Source: Excoecaria cochinchinensis (lineage: Eukaryota > Streptophyta > Magnoliopsida > Malpighiales > Euphorbiaceae). Taken from it: a DNA stretch of 64,000 nt. Position 1 is the first letter of the stretch. Every line of letters starts with the position of its first letter. Shown here one piece after another: positions 36,713-48,300 of the stretch. Under the pieces are notes generated by a model, which saw only the letters and a list, made by a program, of their open reading frames with translations, searched no databases and was not told where the DNA came from. A program made the position numbers and the translations under genes. The stretch is taken from positions 1,178,001-1,242,000 of the forward strand of contig CANTUQ010000007.1 in NCBI GenBank assembly GCA_947683425.1, given 5' to 3'.

Positions 36713-39018
36713 ATGGGAAAGCCAACTGGGAAAAAGAAGAACCCAATATCACCGAGAACCGGCGAAGCCCACGGTAAGCAAAGCAAAGCCTTGCCGGATC
36801 GTACATCGAAGGCCTTTGATGAAGACACAGCACTGTTTATCAACATGGCACAAGAGCTCAAAGAAGAAGGGAGCAAGCTCTCTCAGAAGCGGGACCATGA
36901 AGGCGCAATGTCAAAGTACGAGAAAGCTGTGAAGCTACTTCCCAGAAACCACATAGATGTTGCCTATCTTCGTACCAAAATGGCCTCTTGCTATATGCAA
37001 ATGGGTCTAGGTGAGTACCCTCGAGCTATCAATGAGTGTAATTTAGCATTAGAGGTTTCGCCTAAGTATAGCAAAGCTTTGTTGATAAGGGCAAGGTGTT
37101 ATGAGGCTTTGAATAGATTGGATTTAGCTTTCAGGGATGTCAATAATGTTTTGAATGTGGAACCCAATAATTCGATGGCTTTGGAGATATTGGAGACTAT
37201 TAAAAAGGCTATGACTGAGAAGGGTATTAATTTTGATGAGAAAATAATTGAATTGGCTAATGTAGAGCAGAGTAGTGCCTCCCCTCCGTGGAAGGTGGTG
37301 AAGGAGAAGGTGAAGGAGAAGGCGAAGAAGAAGAAGAAGAAGAGTGATAAAATGGTGGCTAAGAAGTCAGAGAACAAGGATAAGTTGGTTGTGGAGGAGA
37401 AGAAGGTAAATGCTGTTATCAAAGATAAAGAGGTGGTAATGAAGACTATAAAGGAAGAGAAAGTGGTTGCCAAAGATGTGAAGAAAGAGAAAGTGGTCTC
37501 GGAAGATGTGAAGGAGGACAAAGTGATAACCAAGACAGTGAAGTTAGTGTTTGGTGAAGATATCAGATGGGCTCAATTGCCTATGAATTGTAGTATTAGT
37601 CTGCTGAGAGATATAGTTCGAGATAGGTATCCTGGCTTGAAGGGTGTTCTTGTGAAATATAGGGACCTAGAAGGTGATTTGATTACAATTACTACTACAG
37701 AGGAGCTAAGGTTTGCTGAATCAACAAGCGACCCTCAAGGGTCACTTAGGTTCTATGTTACTGAAGTTAGTCCTGATCAAGAACCTGCTTATGAGGGTAT
37801 GAAAATTGAAGAGGAAGTGCCTAAGATTGATAAGAGAGCAAGTGATACTATTGAGAATGGGAACTTAGCGACAGGAATTCCAGTTGAAAAGCGACCAATT
37901 AGCATTGATGATTGGATTGTCCAGTTTGCACGTTTGTTCAAGAACCATGTTGGCTTTGATTCTGATTCATATTTGGATCTTCATGAACTAGGGATGAAAT
38001 TATACTCAGAGGCAATGGAGGACACTGTAACCAGTGCTGATGCACAAGAACTTTTTGATATTGCAGCAGATAAGTTCCAAGAGATGGCAGCTTTGGCTTT
38101 GTTTAATTGGGGAAATGTTCATATGTCCAAGGCAAGGAAACGGGTGTTCTTTTCTGAAGATGGTTCTAGAGAGTCAATTCTTGCACAGGCTAAGGATGCA
38201 TTTGAGTGTGCCAGAGAAGAATATATGAAGGCGAATATGAGATACCAAGAAGCTTTAAAAATCAAACCAGACTTCTATGAAGCTCTTCTTGCACTTGGAC
38301 AACAACAATTTGACCAAGCAAAGCTTCACTGGTATCATGCTATTGGAAGCAAGTTGGATTTAGAAAACGGGCCTAACGAGGAGGTACTTGATCTTTATAA
38401 CAAGGCTGAGGACAGCATGGAGAAGGGGATGCAGATATGGGAAGAGATGGAGGAGCAACGTCTGAATGGGCTTTCTAAATTTGACAAATACAAAGACCAG
38501 TTGAAGAAATTTGGATTGGATGGTTTATTAAAAGATATATCCCCTGAAGAAGCAGCGGAGCAGGTAGCTAACATGAGTTCACAGATATACCTCTTATGGG
38601 GGACCATGCTATATGAGCGATCTGTTGTGGAATATAAGCTAGAGCTACCAACTTGGGAAGAATGTTTAGAGGTTGCAGTCGAGAAGTTTGAGCTTGCCGG
38701 TGCTTCTCCAACTGATATAGCTGTTATGATAAAGAACCATTGTTCCAATGAAACTGCACTTGAAGGTAAACTACAACTACCTGTACTTATTTTCTTTTTG
38801 TTATTGTATACACTCTGGAGGCATTTAAAGTTATTGCAACAGTAATTGACCACTTTGCCATTGTTGCAGGTTTGGGGTTCAAAATTGATGAGATAGTACA
38901 AGCATGGAATGAAATGTATGATGTCAAGAGGTGGGAGACTGGCGTTCCGTCTTTCAGGATGGAGCCATTGCTTCGTCGGCGGGTTTCAAAGCTTCATTCT
39001 ATGTTGGAGAATATTTGA
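36713..39018 (+). CDS. PHOX: TPR and PB1 (Phox/Bem1p) domain co-chaperone, PHOX family
   Basis: Two exons, 36713-38765 and 38870-39018, give 733 residues. An upstream in-frame TTG is not a start; the first ATG is MGKPTGKKK. An N-terminal TPR block (about 44-165) shows KEEGSKLSQKRDHEGAMSKY, RTKMASCYMQMG, AINECNLALEV and ALLIRARCYEAL. A Lys/Glu-rich, coiled-coil-like linker (about 200-275) follows. The PB1 domain (about 276-352) has VKLVFGEDIRWAQLP and an acidic YRDLEGDLITI loop. A long C-terminal TPR-like helical region contains LFNWGNVHMSKARKR and WETGVPSFRMEPL. Family members (Phox1-4, CLMP1 relatives) bind Hsp90/Hsp70 tails through the TPR and are thought to link chaperones to myosin or organelles; that is family knowledge. 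Reading through the short 104-bp intron would give a different hydrophobic tail. Confidence 0.95.
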
Positions 39019-39947
39019 TTTTTTATGCTTTTGGTATATTTTTATTCTTTGGGAGCATGGACAGTGCTGGTTTTCAACAGTTCATGATCCAAATGTCATA
39101 CTGCTATCAGTTAATATAGGTAAAGTCTACTTAGCTTTTTGAATTGGGAAATTTCGTGAATACCTGGCAATTTAACTGTTTGAAATACTAAAGTCATTGA
39201 TGAAGTGTGATTTAGTTATACTGATGCTGTATAATTTGGTTATATTGCTAGACTGAGTCTTATAATTGCTCATAAGAATTTTATACATAGCATGCAAGTT
39301 CTAAGTTTTAGAAAAAAATTTATGGAGAGCTTTTTAAGCTTGTTATTTACTTGGATGCTATTTTTGATTCACAGCCAATAATTAACATTTATGTGGGAGA
39401 TAGGACTTGTTTATGATAAAATGTTTGAATGAAAGAAAAGTACAGCAGAACCAACCTAAACTGCAACCAACTAGAATCATTAAGTAGAAAAGGGCTATTT
39501 CAATTCAGTTCTTATTGTTTATATTCCTATCTGATATGAAGTGTGTAGTGAGAAATGAGATGGTTGTATTTCTTGGTGCCATTTCTTGTATTTGGAGGCA
39601 AGTGAGAATTAAGCATGATCTACTAATTTCGGGGTTTAGGATTATTTTATTTATGGGAGAGAGGACAACATCTTTCGAAAACCAATATTTTACTTCCTTT
39701 TTTGTGGTTGGAATTGATTAGACGAGATGTGCTTCCTGCTGCTGTTATCCTACTGTTAACGATCCTTACGTGGAAAAGGTTTATTTTTGCTTGATTCTTA
39801 TTTGAAATTTTGAGAGGTATCCTCTAGGCTATAGATGGAACTGATTTTGAAACTCAAACCTACATATTTGTGTTAATGCTGTGTGACTGACTCTTTGATT
39901 TTCTCTGGTTGCAGGTCATTTATTCCTGCTCTTTTGTATACCGAGCA

Positions 39948-39974
39948 CGTTCTTTGCCACGGGGGCAAAGAACG
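39948..39974. repeat. Perfect 11-bp hairpin downstream of PHOX
   Basis: CGTTCTTTGCC at 39948-39958 and its exact inverse GGCAAAGAACG at 39964-39974, separated by a 5-base loop. It lies about 930 bases after the PHOX stop, between a GCAG/G and an ACAG/G word that could be splice acceptors of a 3' UTR exon. Whether it is transcribed is unknown. Confidence 0.6.
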
Positions 39975-40146
39975 AAGTTTGTGAGAGTCAGGTTTTCCCA
40001 ATGAAATTGAGAATCATTATATTTTCACAGGTCATGCAAAGGGAGTTGTTAAGGTTGTTGTACAATAGTTCTGAGTTTTAGGTATCTTCACATAGTGTAG
40101 TTGCTGAATTTCACAACCAAAAATAGTTGGGATATATGATTGATTT

Positions 40147-40330
40147 GTTCATTCTATAGAATAAGTTGTAAAAACATGATGTTTGTTATTGATGCAGGCA
40201 AGGTGCCTGTTTTAGATTGTTTTCTTTTCATTTGGTTAATGATTCATTCTATAGAAGTTGTAAAAACCTGATGTTTGTTATTTGATGCAGGCAAGGTGCC
40301 TGCTTTAGATTGATATCTTGTTTTCTTTTC
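40147..40330. repeat. Tandem duplication (~93-96 bp), each copy with a CAGGCA-AGG-TGCCTG hairpin
   Basis: The block TTCATTCTATAGAA, GTTGTAAAAAC, TGATGTTTGTTATT, GATGCAGGCAAGGTGCCTG occurs twice. The hairpin word is at 40195-40209 and again at 40288-40302. The copies differ by small indels and a few substitutions. Confidence 0.8.
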
Positions 40331-41801
40331 TTTTTGATGATTTCTTGGTTTGGTAAGAAATAATGAAGTGGTATTCCTTGTTTTCTTTGATTATTGTCTG
40401 TCTTGCCACATTTGATGTTTGCAGTTTTTGCTGTTTTACTTGTTTTATGTTGGATTGAAATGCAAAAATTTCTTACCTAATTCCTCTATGCTTCTTTTTT
40501 TTTTTTCAACATAGCTAATGATAAAAGAAGTAAAGAAAAACTATTACTTTACTCACATTGACAGTTTTCAAATTTTTAAAAATTATTAATTATATATTTT
40601 TTTATTTTACTTTTATGTATATACTAAAAAAGAGAAAATTAATAGTATGAGGACATATAATAGTAGTAGAGAAATGATAAAAAAAATATATATATTTTAG
40701 CAAATTATAACTAAAATTTTATAAAATTTATTTTAATGATTTTCTTAGTCTGTATGAGTAAATAAAAATTGTGAAGATGAAGATGAAGATGAAGATTATT
40801 ATCTAAATTCTCCATGCTTTTTATATTTAAGATCCTAAAATGAAGTATTATCTAAATTTTCCATGCTTTTTAATTTAAGATCCTAAAATAAAAAGAATTC
40901 TAATTTAAATGGAATTTAATCTCCTTATAAACATAAATTCTAATCCTACTTATCATGTCAAAAAAAAAAAAACAAAAATCCTTCTTGGTTAATGGGTAGG
41001 GGTGAGATACCACTTTGAGGCTTGGGGCCACTACCCTTAATTTTCTTTTTAAAAAAATTTACATATAAAAAAACACAAAAATTTAGTTTCAGCCCCCCAA
41101 AATTCATACCTAATAAGTTTTTTTAGTCCATTAATGTTTGTTTTTTTTTTTAATTTCATCCTTCTATTCTTTTTTTTTTTAATATTCACATCTATAAAAA
41201 GAAATAGATATGTTTACAGGTATTTGCTTAAGTGTAAATTTTATTAAAAATTAACATTAAGTACATTCTAATTAGGTTCTGAGCAAGCATCTCTCTAATC
41301 CAAAATCACATGATTTATTATGTTAAAGTTTTAATTTTTTTTTGGAAAACAGTAGAAAGTTTTTATAATTTTTAATATAATTATTCACTAATAATCAGGT
41401 ATGCGTGCATGTGTTACTTGGACCGTCAGATACGTGCAATATTTAAATGCTAGTTTCACACATCATTATAGCAATCTATTTTAATTTAAAAAAAAAAAAA
41501 AGAATATTGAAATATTTTAATTTTTCATAATGCCGGTACTACCTATGAAAACGTGGCGGCATTGCAGGGACGGTAGCATGAAAGATATATGCACTTTAAT
41601 TTCACAATATCCTATTCTCTCTGCAGAGAGTTGTGTGTGTTTGATGGATTGCTTTGCTTTACGTGTTCACTCCCCTTCTCTTTCTCTCATTCTTTCCAGA
41701 AGAAAAGAATCTCTTTGTTAAATTAATTAAAAGGCTTCGTTTATCGAAATTAGGGCACGTTACCTGATCGATAAAGTCTTCAATTCACAAAGAAATCAAC
41801 A

Positions 41802-44730
41802 ATGGAGAGAATCAGAAGAGCTTCACATGCTGGCTCCTGGTACACTGATAATCGTAAGTCTTTTCTGACTTGCATGGCTGCTCCTTTTTAATTCACAAGA
41901 ATCGCTATACCAAAATTGAAGGAGAAAGAAACTAACTTTACAGTTAAATTCTTAATTGATCGGAATAATTCGGTTTTGGGAATTGAATTCGATGTTTGTT
42001 TATGGTGGGATTCTAAACAAAGCCCATTTTTTTTTGGGTAATTTAGCTTCCAAGCTTACCTCGGAGCTCTCATTGTTCTGCCAATGTAGTTAGTTACAAA
42101 GAGATTTGCCTGAATTTCTATTCAAGGTTGTATCTTGTTTTACCGTATTATCAAAGGAGTGTTAAATTAGGTTGTCTCGTTTAGTTGTTTCAGTTATAAC
42201 GGTTTTGATATCATTGATGTATAATACCGCTTCTATGCTATCGTAGCTAAAGTTTTGGTATCATTGATAGGTTTTGACATGCTATTACAGGTTTTGATAT
42301 CACTGATATATAATACTTCTTCTATGCCATTGTAGCTAAAGTTTTGGATGAAGAGCTTGAGGGATGGCTCAAGGCTGCTGCCCTGGAGAAATCTTCTGAT
42401 GTTCGAGGCGTAATTGCTCCGTACGCACTTACTGCTTGTTTTTTCCCCTTTCAGTATCCATATCAATGTCATTGTATTTTTTGTGACACCAGAACTTCAG
42501 GCATGCAGGTTACCCATATTCAGGCCGTGCTGCTGCTTATGCATTTGGGAATATAGACCCTTCAAAAATGTATGTTTCCTGCCTCCTCTTTGGTAGCCAT
42601 GTAGTGCTTTCATGAAGTAATACATTGTCAAGTAAATAGCAACTAATTGATTGTGATTATTTTGTTTTAGGGAATATGATGCATATCATGCTAGTAATTG
42701 AAATTATAGTTCTTTCAGCTGCCTATGTTGCTTATATGTGGGAAAATTTAATTTCAGTTCACGAATATTCCTGCTTGGTCCATCTCATCATTATTATACT
42801 CCAAAATGTGCTCTTTCAACAGCCACGGTTTACAAGACACCAGTAGGAGACTTGCCTATTGATTTGGAAGGTAAGATATCCACACATAAGAGTGAGAACA
42901 TTGCTTATGTTCTGTGCTTTCTTCTCTTTGCCTATGATTTTATTATGTGGCGTGTTATTTAATTGTATAATGTATTTCCTTAAGGAGAGCACAAATATAG
43001 CGTATTGAAGAATGTGGTATTCTTGAAGTCAACGTACTTGTCTCCATCAAATAATGCAAACATGGACACAAATGTAGATATGATATCTATATATGCATAT
43101 GGCATATATCTGATCATTTGTTTATTGCATGTGAAAATTTATGAATGCCTAAATGATAAAGTGGAAAATGTGGAAAGACATGAATGCCTACGTGATTAAC
43201 TCTTCTTTGATTTTTGGATAGCTTTCTTCCGTTTTGCTTGTTCTCTGTAATTTGATCAAATGCATGTTCATTCTTACATTTCTCAGTCATTGAGGAACTT
43301 AAAGCTACAGGAAGATTTGAGTTGATGGATCTTCGTGTTGATGAAGCTGAGCATAGCATGGAAATGCACTTGCCTTACCTTGCCAAAGTTTTTTCAGGGT
43401 AATTTGCATTGTTCAGAGAAATTTTGTTCGATTTGCTTCTTTTCTGTTTTTTGCTGACTTTTAGTAATGCTCACACAGGCACCAGGTCAAGGTTGTGCCC
43501 ATATTGGTTGGTGCTGTTCATGTTGATAATGAGGCAATTTATGGACAGTTGTTAGCAAAATATGTAGATGATCCAACTAATTTCTTTTCTGTCTCCTCGG
43601 ATTTTTGTCACTGGGGTTCTCGGTATGTGCCACATGCTGACTTATGAAGTATTAAATTATGTTTGTCTGTGCAGTTTTTTTCCTCCTCCATGTCTTTTAC
43701 TTTCCAAGGAATTGGGGAAAATTCTTTTTCTCTCCTCCATTTCAACCCTAAGACACACATATGCTACATCATTTATGTGATTATGCAACAGTCATTCACT
43801 CGATAATATAATTTGATTTTGTATTGAGTCTACTCACAAGATTTCTACAAGACATACCTTACTCATAATAGTTGTATTCATGAATTTGAGAAGCCATGAA
43901 GTTAAGCTTTGTTGTTTACTTGTTTTGGAAAAGAAATTGTTTGATATGTTCCATTACAAATGCAGTTTGTGATAACTGATACCTGTGTGCCATTCTCAGC
44001 TAGTTTGTTAATAGCAGTGATTTTTTACCTAATCAGTTAAACTAGACACTGGCTTACTCGTCTTGATTCGGTTTTTCTTATGTTAGGTTCAATTACGTGC
44101 ACTATGACAAGAAATATGGGGCTATACACAAATCCATTGAGGCACTGGACAAGATGGGCATGGATATAATTGAAACTGGGGATCCTGATAAATTTAAACA
44201 GTATTTGCAGGAATATGACAATACTATTTGTGGACGCCATCCAATTAGCGTCTTCCTACATGTAAGTTCCTCAAGTTTAGGATACCTTGCAGTTACCTTC
44301 TCTTTAGTTAAAAGAACAAAAAATCATTACTTTCATATATCATGGAGGTTATTATCTGCAAGCCTATTTGGTGGTATGTCTGCCAGGAACTTGAAGGATA
44401 TCATATGAAATGTGGATGAAGTGCACATTATTTCCCTATATCAATTCAGAGAAAAGACTGAAAATGTTTAGTCAGTAGAAACAGTCACTGCCAAAAGATT
44501 TAATCCATGCAATTTCTCTTGCTCTAGTGCATATACGTCCCTGTTGATAATTATGATTCTTTGATTTGGTTAGACAACTACATAGCTGAGTTTTCTTTTT
44601 ACAGATGTTGAAGAATTGCTCAACAAAGATAAAGATAAAGTTCCTCCGATATGAGCAATCAAGTCAATGCAAATCGATGAGGGACAGCAGTGTCAGTTAT
44701 GCATCTGCAGCAGCTAAGCTGGATGCTTGA
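41802..44730 (+). CDS. MEMO1: MEMO-family protein (Memo1/AMMECR1-associated fold)
   Basis: Exons: 41802-41853, 42336-42420, 42501-42569, 42758-42870, 43287-43398, 43479-43622, 44087-44261, 44605-44730; 291 residues, the family length. It starts MERIRRASHAGSWYTDN. Family blocks are VIAPHAGYPYSG, IFLLGPSHHYY, VDEAEHSMEMHLPYL, VKVVPILVGAV, SSDFCHWGSRF and ICGRHPISVF. By comparison with human Memo1 the metal-ligand positions correspond to His47, His79 and Cys240 here, and all three are kept. Human Memo1 has been reported to bind metal and act in redox and receptor signalling; the plant role is not defined. All junctions are GT-AG and in frame. It sits between PHOX and the minus-strand TOPLESS-like gene, tail to tail with the latter. 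Confidence 0.94.
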
Positions 44731-45381
44731 GATGTACTCAAATAATAGCAAAATCTGCTTGTATTGGAGAATATTAACAATGTTAAAATTAAGTTAAATA
44801 ATATCATCCGACTCGGTCACAAAGATCCATTGTGCTCCTCATTCCCGTTTTTACAGATTGACAGTCATAATGAAACTGCTGCCTCTTTTCCTTGTTCATT
44901 ACTATAGATTGACATAAGTTCTTTCGCATGTCTATTTATAAACCGACCAATAATGTTAAATGTTATAATATTATTTTCAAAGAATCAACATTTTACTTTC
45001 TGATTACAAAATTGATTAACAAAAAAAATTATAGATAAATTTAATCAAAATCCAACAAATCTTAAGATGGTGAACCATCAAGGAAGTTATCAACACTGAA
45101 ATTCTCAAGTTGGGCTAACATTACTGTGTGCTCTTTGTTTTCCTCAATCTGCATGTGAATTCAAAGTTGAGTTTACGTGTGCACTTTCATGTAATTTAGC
45201 AATTATTTCAGTCCTGATATTGAACGAGCCAAAATAATTTCTCAAGCACATTATTTATATGCATGTGAGATTAATTAAAGTTGAAAACTTTGCCCAATTA
45301 CCCCTTCTTTTAAGTGTTTGCAATTGTCCCCATTAAAACTCACATGTTTATTGGTTCACACTCTAAAATAAATCAAAGTAC
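44731..45381. other. Convergent spacer of MEMO and TOPLESS-like genes, with a coding-like fragment
   Basis: Short tail-to-tail spacer holding two 3' UTRs. On the minus strand, 45148-45062 follows a GCAG splice acceptor and is open for 28 codons before a stop (EENKEHTVMLAQLENFSVDN and onwards). It could be an alternative 3' exon of the TOPLESS-like gene, a relic, or chance. Confidence 0.45.
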
Positions 45382-48300
45382 TCAAACATCAGATTGGTTA
45401 GGAGTGGTGCTAGCTGACCCACCTCCATCTGTTGGCGATGTAATCCACTTGCCAATTGTATTTTGAGGTTCAAAGACAATAACCCCGCCATTTGCAAGTC
45501 CGACAGCAAACTGGTTTGGCTTCTGCGGATGTGCAGAGATAACTACTGGGTAGGCATCGATACTGCAGTCGTCATCGAAACTACGAAATTAGAAGCATTA
45601 GTTAGTTATAGCATAAGCAACAAAATATGCGTGTGAGAATATAGGCCAAAATCAACATCGGGAATAAGTTGACTGGACTCGAGACATGATATGCAAGAAA
45701 TAGTTGAGTACAAGAAAGTATCTTAGCATCCTCATTAAAAAAAATCTTCTATGGTAAGAAGCAAACTGCATACCTTGAACTCAAGTAGGTGCTGGGAATA
45801 ATCCGACATTGCAACTCCAGACGTGACACATCAAATATAGATATAGTTCCATCCACAAAGCTAGCATATACCATCAGACCGTCAGATGAGAAAGTTGCCC
45901 AGGAAATTGGTGCAGGATCAACTGGAGCCCACTGAAATGATAAAGCAAAAACGTTGTCACTTTCGTCAACAAGAAGTCAACCAGCCAAGGGGAAAGACCT
46001 GCTAAAAAAAAAAAGTGGCAGAGTTACCTGCTCTAAACATTCTAAAGTTTTGGCATCGAATATTGCAAGGCAAGTCTCATGAACAGCAAGGAATTGCATT
46101 TGATCCTGGTGAAACTGGACATGGGTGTCTAACAAAGTCGAGGTGTTGTTTTTCTCAGGAATCTGTAAGAATCTGCTTCCTTGTTTTTCCCACCGGCCAA
46201 CATTCCATGCAAAAATCTGAGAAGAGGGTACAACTTCACGTTTAGACTACTAAAGTTGAAGCATCCATGAAATTACTTGCATTGCAGGAAAGCATTCTGA
46301 GACAGTAGTCAAAATTTCCGCATTCAATATCATTTAAGTACTAACCTGGGTATCAGCTCCAGAAGAAACAAGCATATTTAGAGCCTTAGAAAAGGCAAGG
46401 CTAGATACTCTCTTGGAATGACCAACAAGCTTGCTAATAACCTGCATAAGCAAAGTGAAAGTCTTTGTTGGAATTCTAATAGACACCGCATTGTGTACAC
46501 ATATGGCATTCGTGATACCTTAGCTAATCGAACATTATATATTATAATTGTGGAATCCTCCCTTCCTACAGCAACTATGTTGTTATCTTGAGGAAGGAAA
46601 GCAATGCTAGTTGTTGCAGGAGGTGAAGGCATGATAGACAGCATTCTCTGTAATTATTTGACAAAATTCAAGAACGGGAGTTAGATAATTTCATGATGGA
46701 GAGCAGCAAACACATCAGTAAATCAGAGAATTTTGATATCTGTTGTACATAGGAAGTGCAGCGTCTCGTGCCATTGGGATGTAGTTTAATGAAAAATTTT
46801 ACAAATATCTCCTAAGCACATTTAGATCGATGAATTGTATTAATAGCAGAATTACATAGGCGTGGAGCGACAATACAAATCAACCATGACAAATGAAAAA
46901 GATTATGTGTGATCCAAACCTTGATAGATTTGAAGAAATTTGTCAAACAAAAATTTCAGTTTACCTTGAATGTCAACATGTTGAATAGGGTTATTTTCCC
47001 TCCTGATGCTGACATGAGATACGAATCATTCCTAGACAAAGCAAAACAGGAAAAAATTCCTTCATGGCTGGTGCCTGTTAGGTCATTAGTCATTGGGCCT
47101 GAGCAGTTCTTTGGTTCCCATAATTGAGGGGAAACTTCTGTAGTTGCCTAAGATTGGAAATGATATAGTTTCTAATACTATGTACAATTTTCATAAAAAA
47201 ATTTCATATAAACAAAAAAAATTTCTAAAAATATATCTCTGGCTTCCTCACCTTCCCACTCAAATTAAGTTCATTAACCGACCATTTCCATAATAGATGA
47301 ATGGCATTTGATGTTAATGCCAGAATGGCATTTCCCGCATTGTTGTAAACCAGACCTGATATCTGCATTTGTCAAGAGGAAAAGCTAATGAGAACACCTT
47401 TTTTTTTTTGGATTCCAAGGAGCTATATTTGTGAGAAGATTTTTAGATCTCAAGCCTTCTTCATTTCAGGATGTCAATATTATATAAAATAATTACCATA
47501 ATTTTATAGATGTAACAGATATATGCAACAAAACTGAAGCTGCAGTGACCTTATGAACTTATGCATTAGATATATCAATTTCACAAACACACACACACAC
47601 ACAAAAAGCAGTATTGATCCAGCTGGCAAGTGAAAGCAAATAAGAAGCTTCAACCACCTGTAGCTTAAAAGGAGTTAAAGACATTAAGTTTTGTGATTTT
47701 GCGATTTTGCATTAGTTATGTGTGACAAAGCTTGAAAGATATGCCAAGCAGAGGCTTTTTTTTTTTTAAAAAAAAAAAGTGAACAAAAGAAAAAAACACA
47801 AGATATTACTCATAGAACATAGGGAGGACTAACCTTATTCGATTTTTCAATGGGAGAAAGCCACAAGGTCCGGCACTGAAAAGGATTGTTTATCTCCAAT
47901 ATTTTGGGACCAGCTTTCCTAATAGCTTCATATTTCAGAGTCTCCAAGCTTTTTGAGTACTTATTCTACAAAAACTCCAATTTATCCAAGTGATAGTACC
48001 AAGTAATTTTTATCATAATAATGAAGTATATCATGTACTAAGGTTAAATAGAAAAGCATGAACACCAACTAAGATCATACAAGGTATACCCTTGATAGAT
48101 GAGACAAAATTAATCTCCAGAGAAATAAATCTGGAAATACACACCTTTGCTGCTTCAGAGGAAGTGGAAGCAGAAGCAGCAGCTTTGGCAAAAGCACGAG
48201 CTAATTTGCTGACCTTCTCATTTGCAGAAGCAAGAGCTGATTTTGGACTGATTACTAACTGCGTAAAAGTAAAAGCATCAAGCAGGACAAATATGATTTT

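Larger units (their letters stand above)
39019..41801. other. PHOX 3' region and MEMO promoter
   Basis: Holds the PHOX 3' UTR (length unknown), a perfect hairpin at 39948-39974, a tandem duplication at 40147-40330, a long AT-rich stretch (40.5-41.5 kb) and the promoter/leader of the MEMO gene. No protein-coding exon is convincing. Confidence 0.5.

Noticed and set aside
37099..37533. 144-codon minus-strand frame rich in Phe/Ser/Thr
   Set aside because: It is the antisense of the Lys/Glu-rich linker of PHOX; the composition is explained by that.
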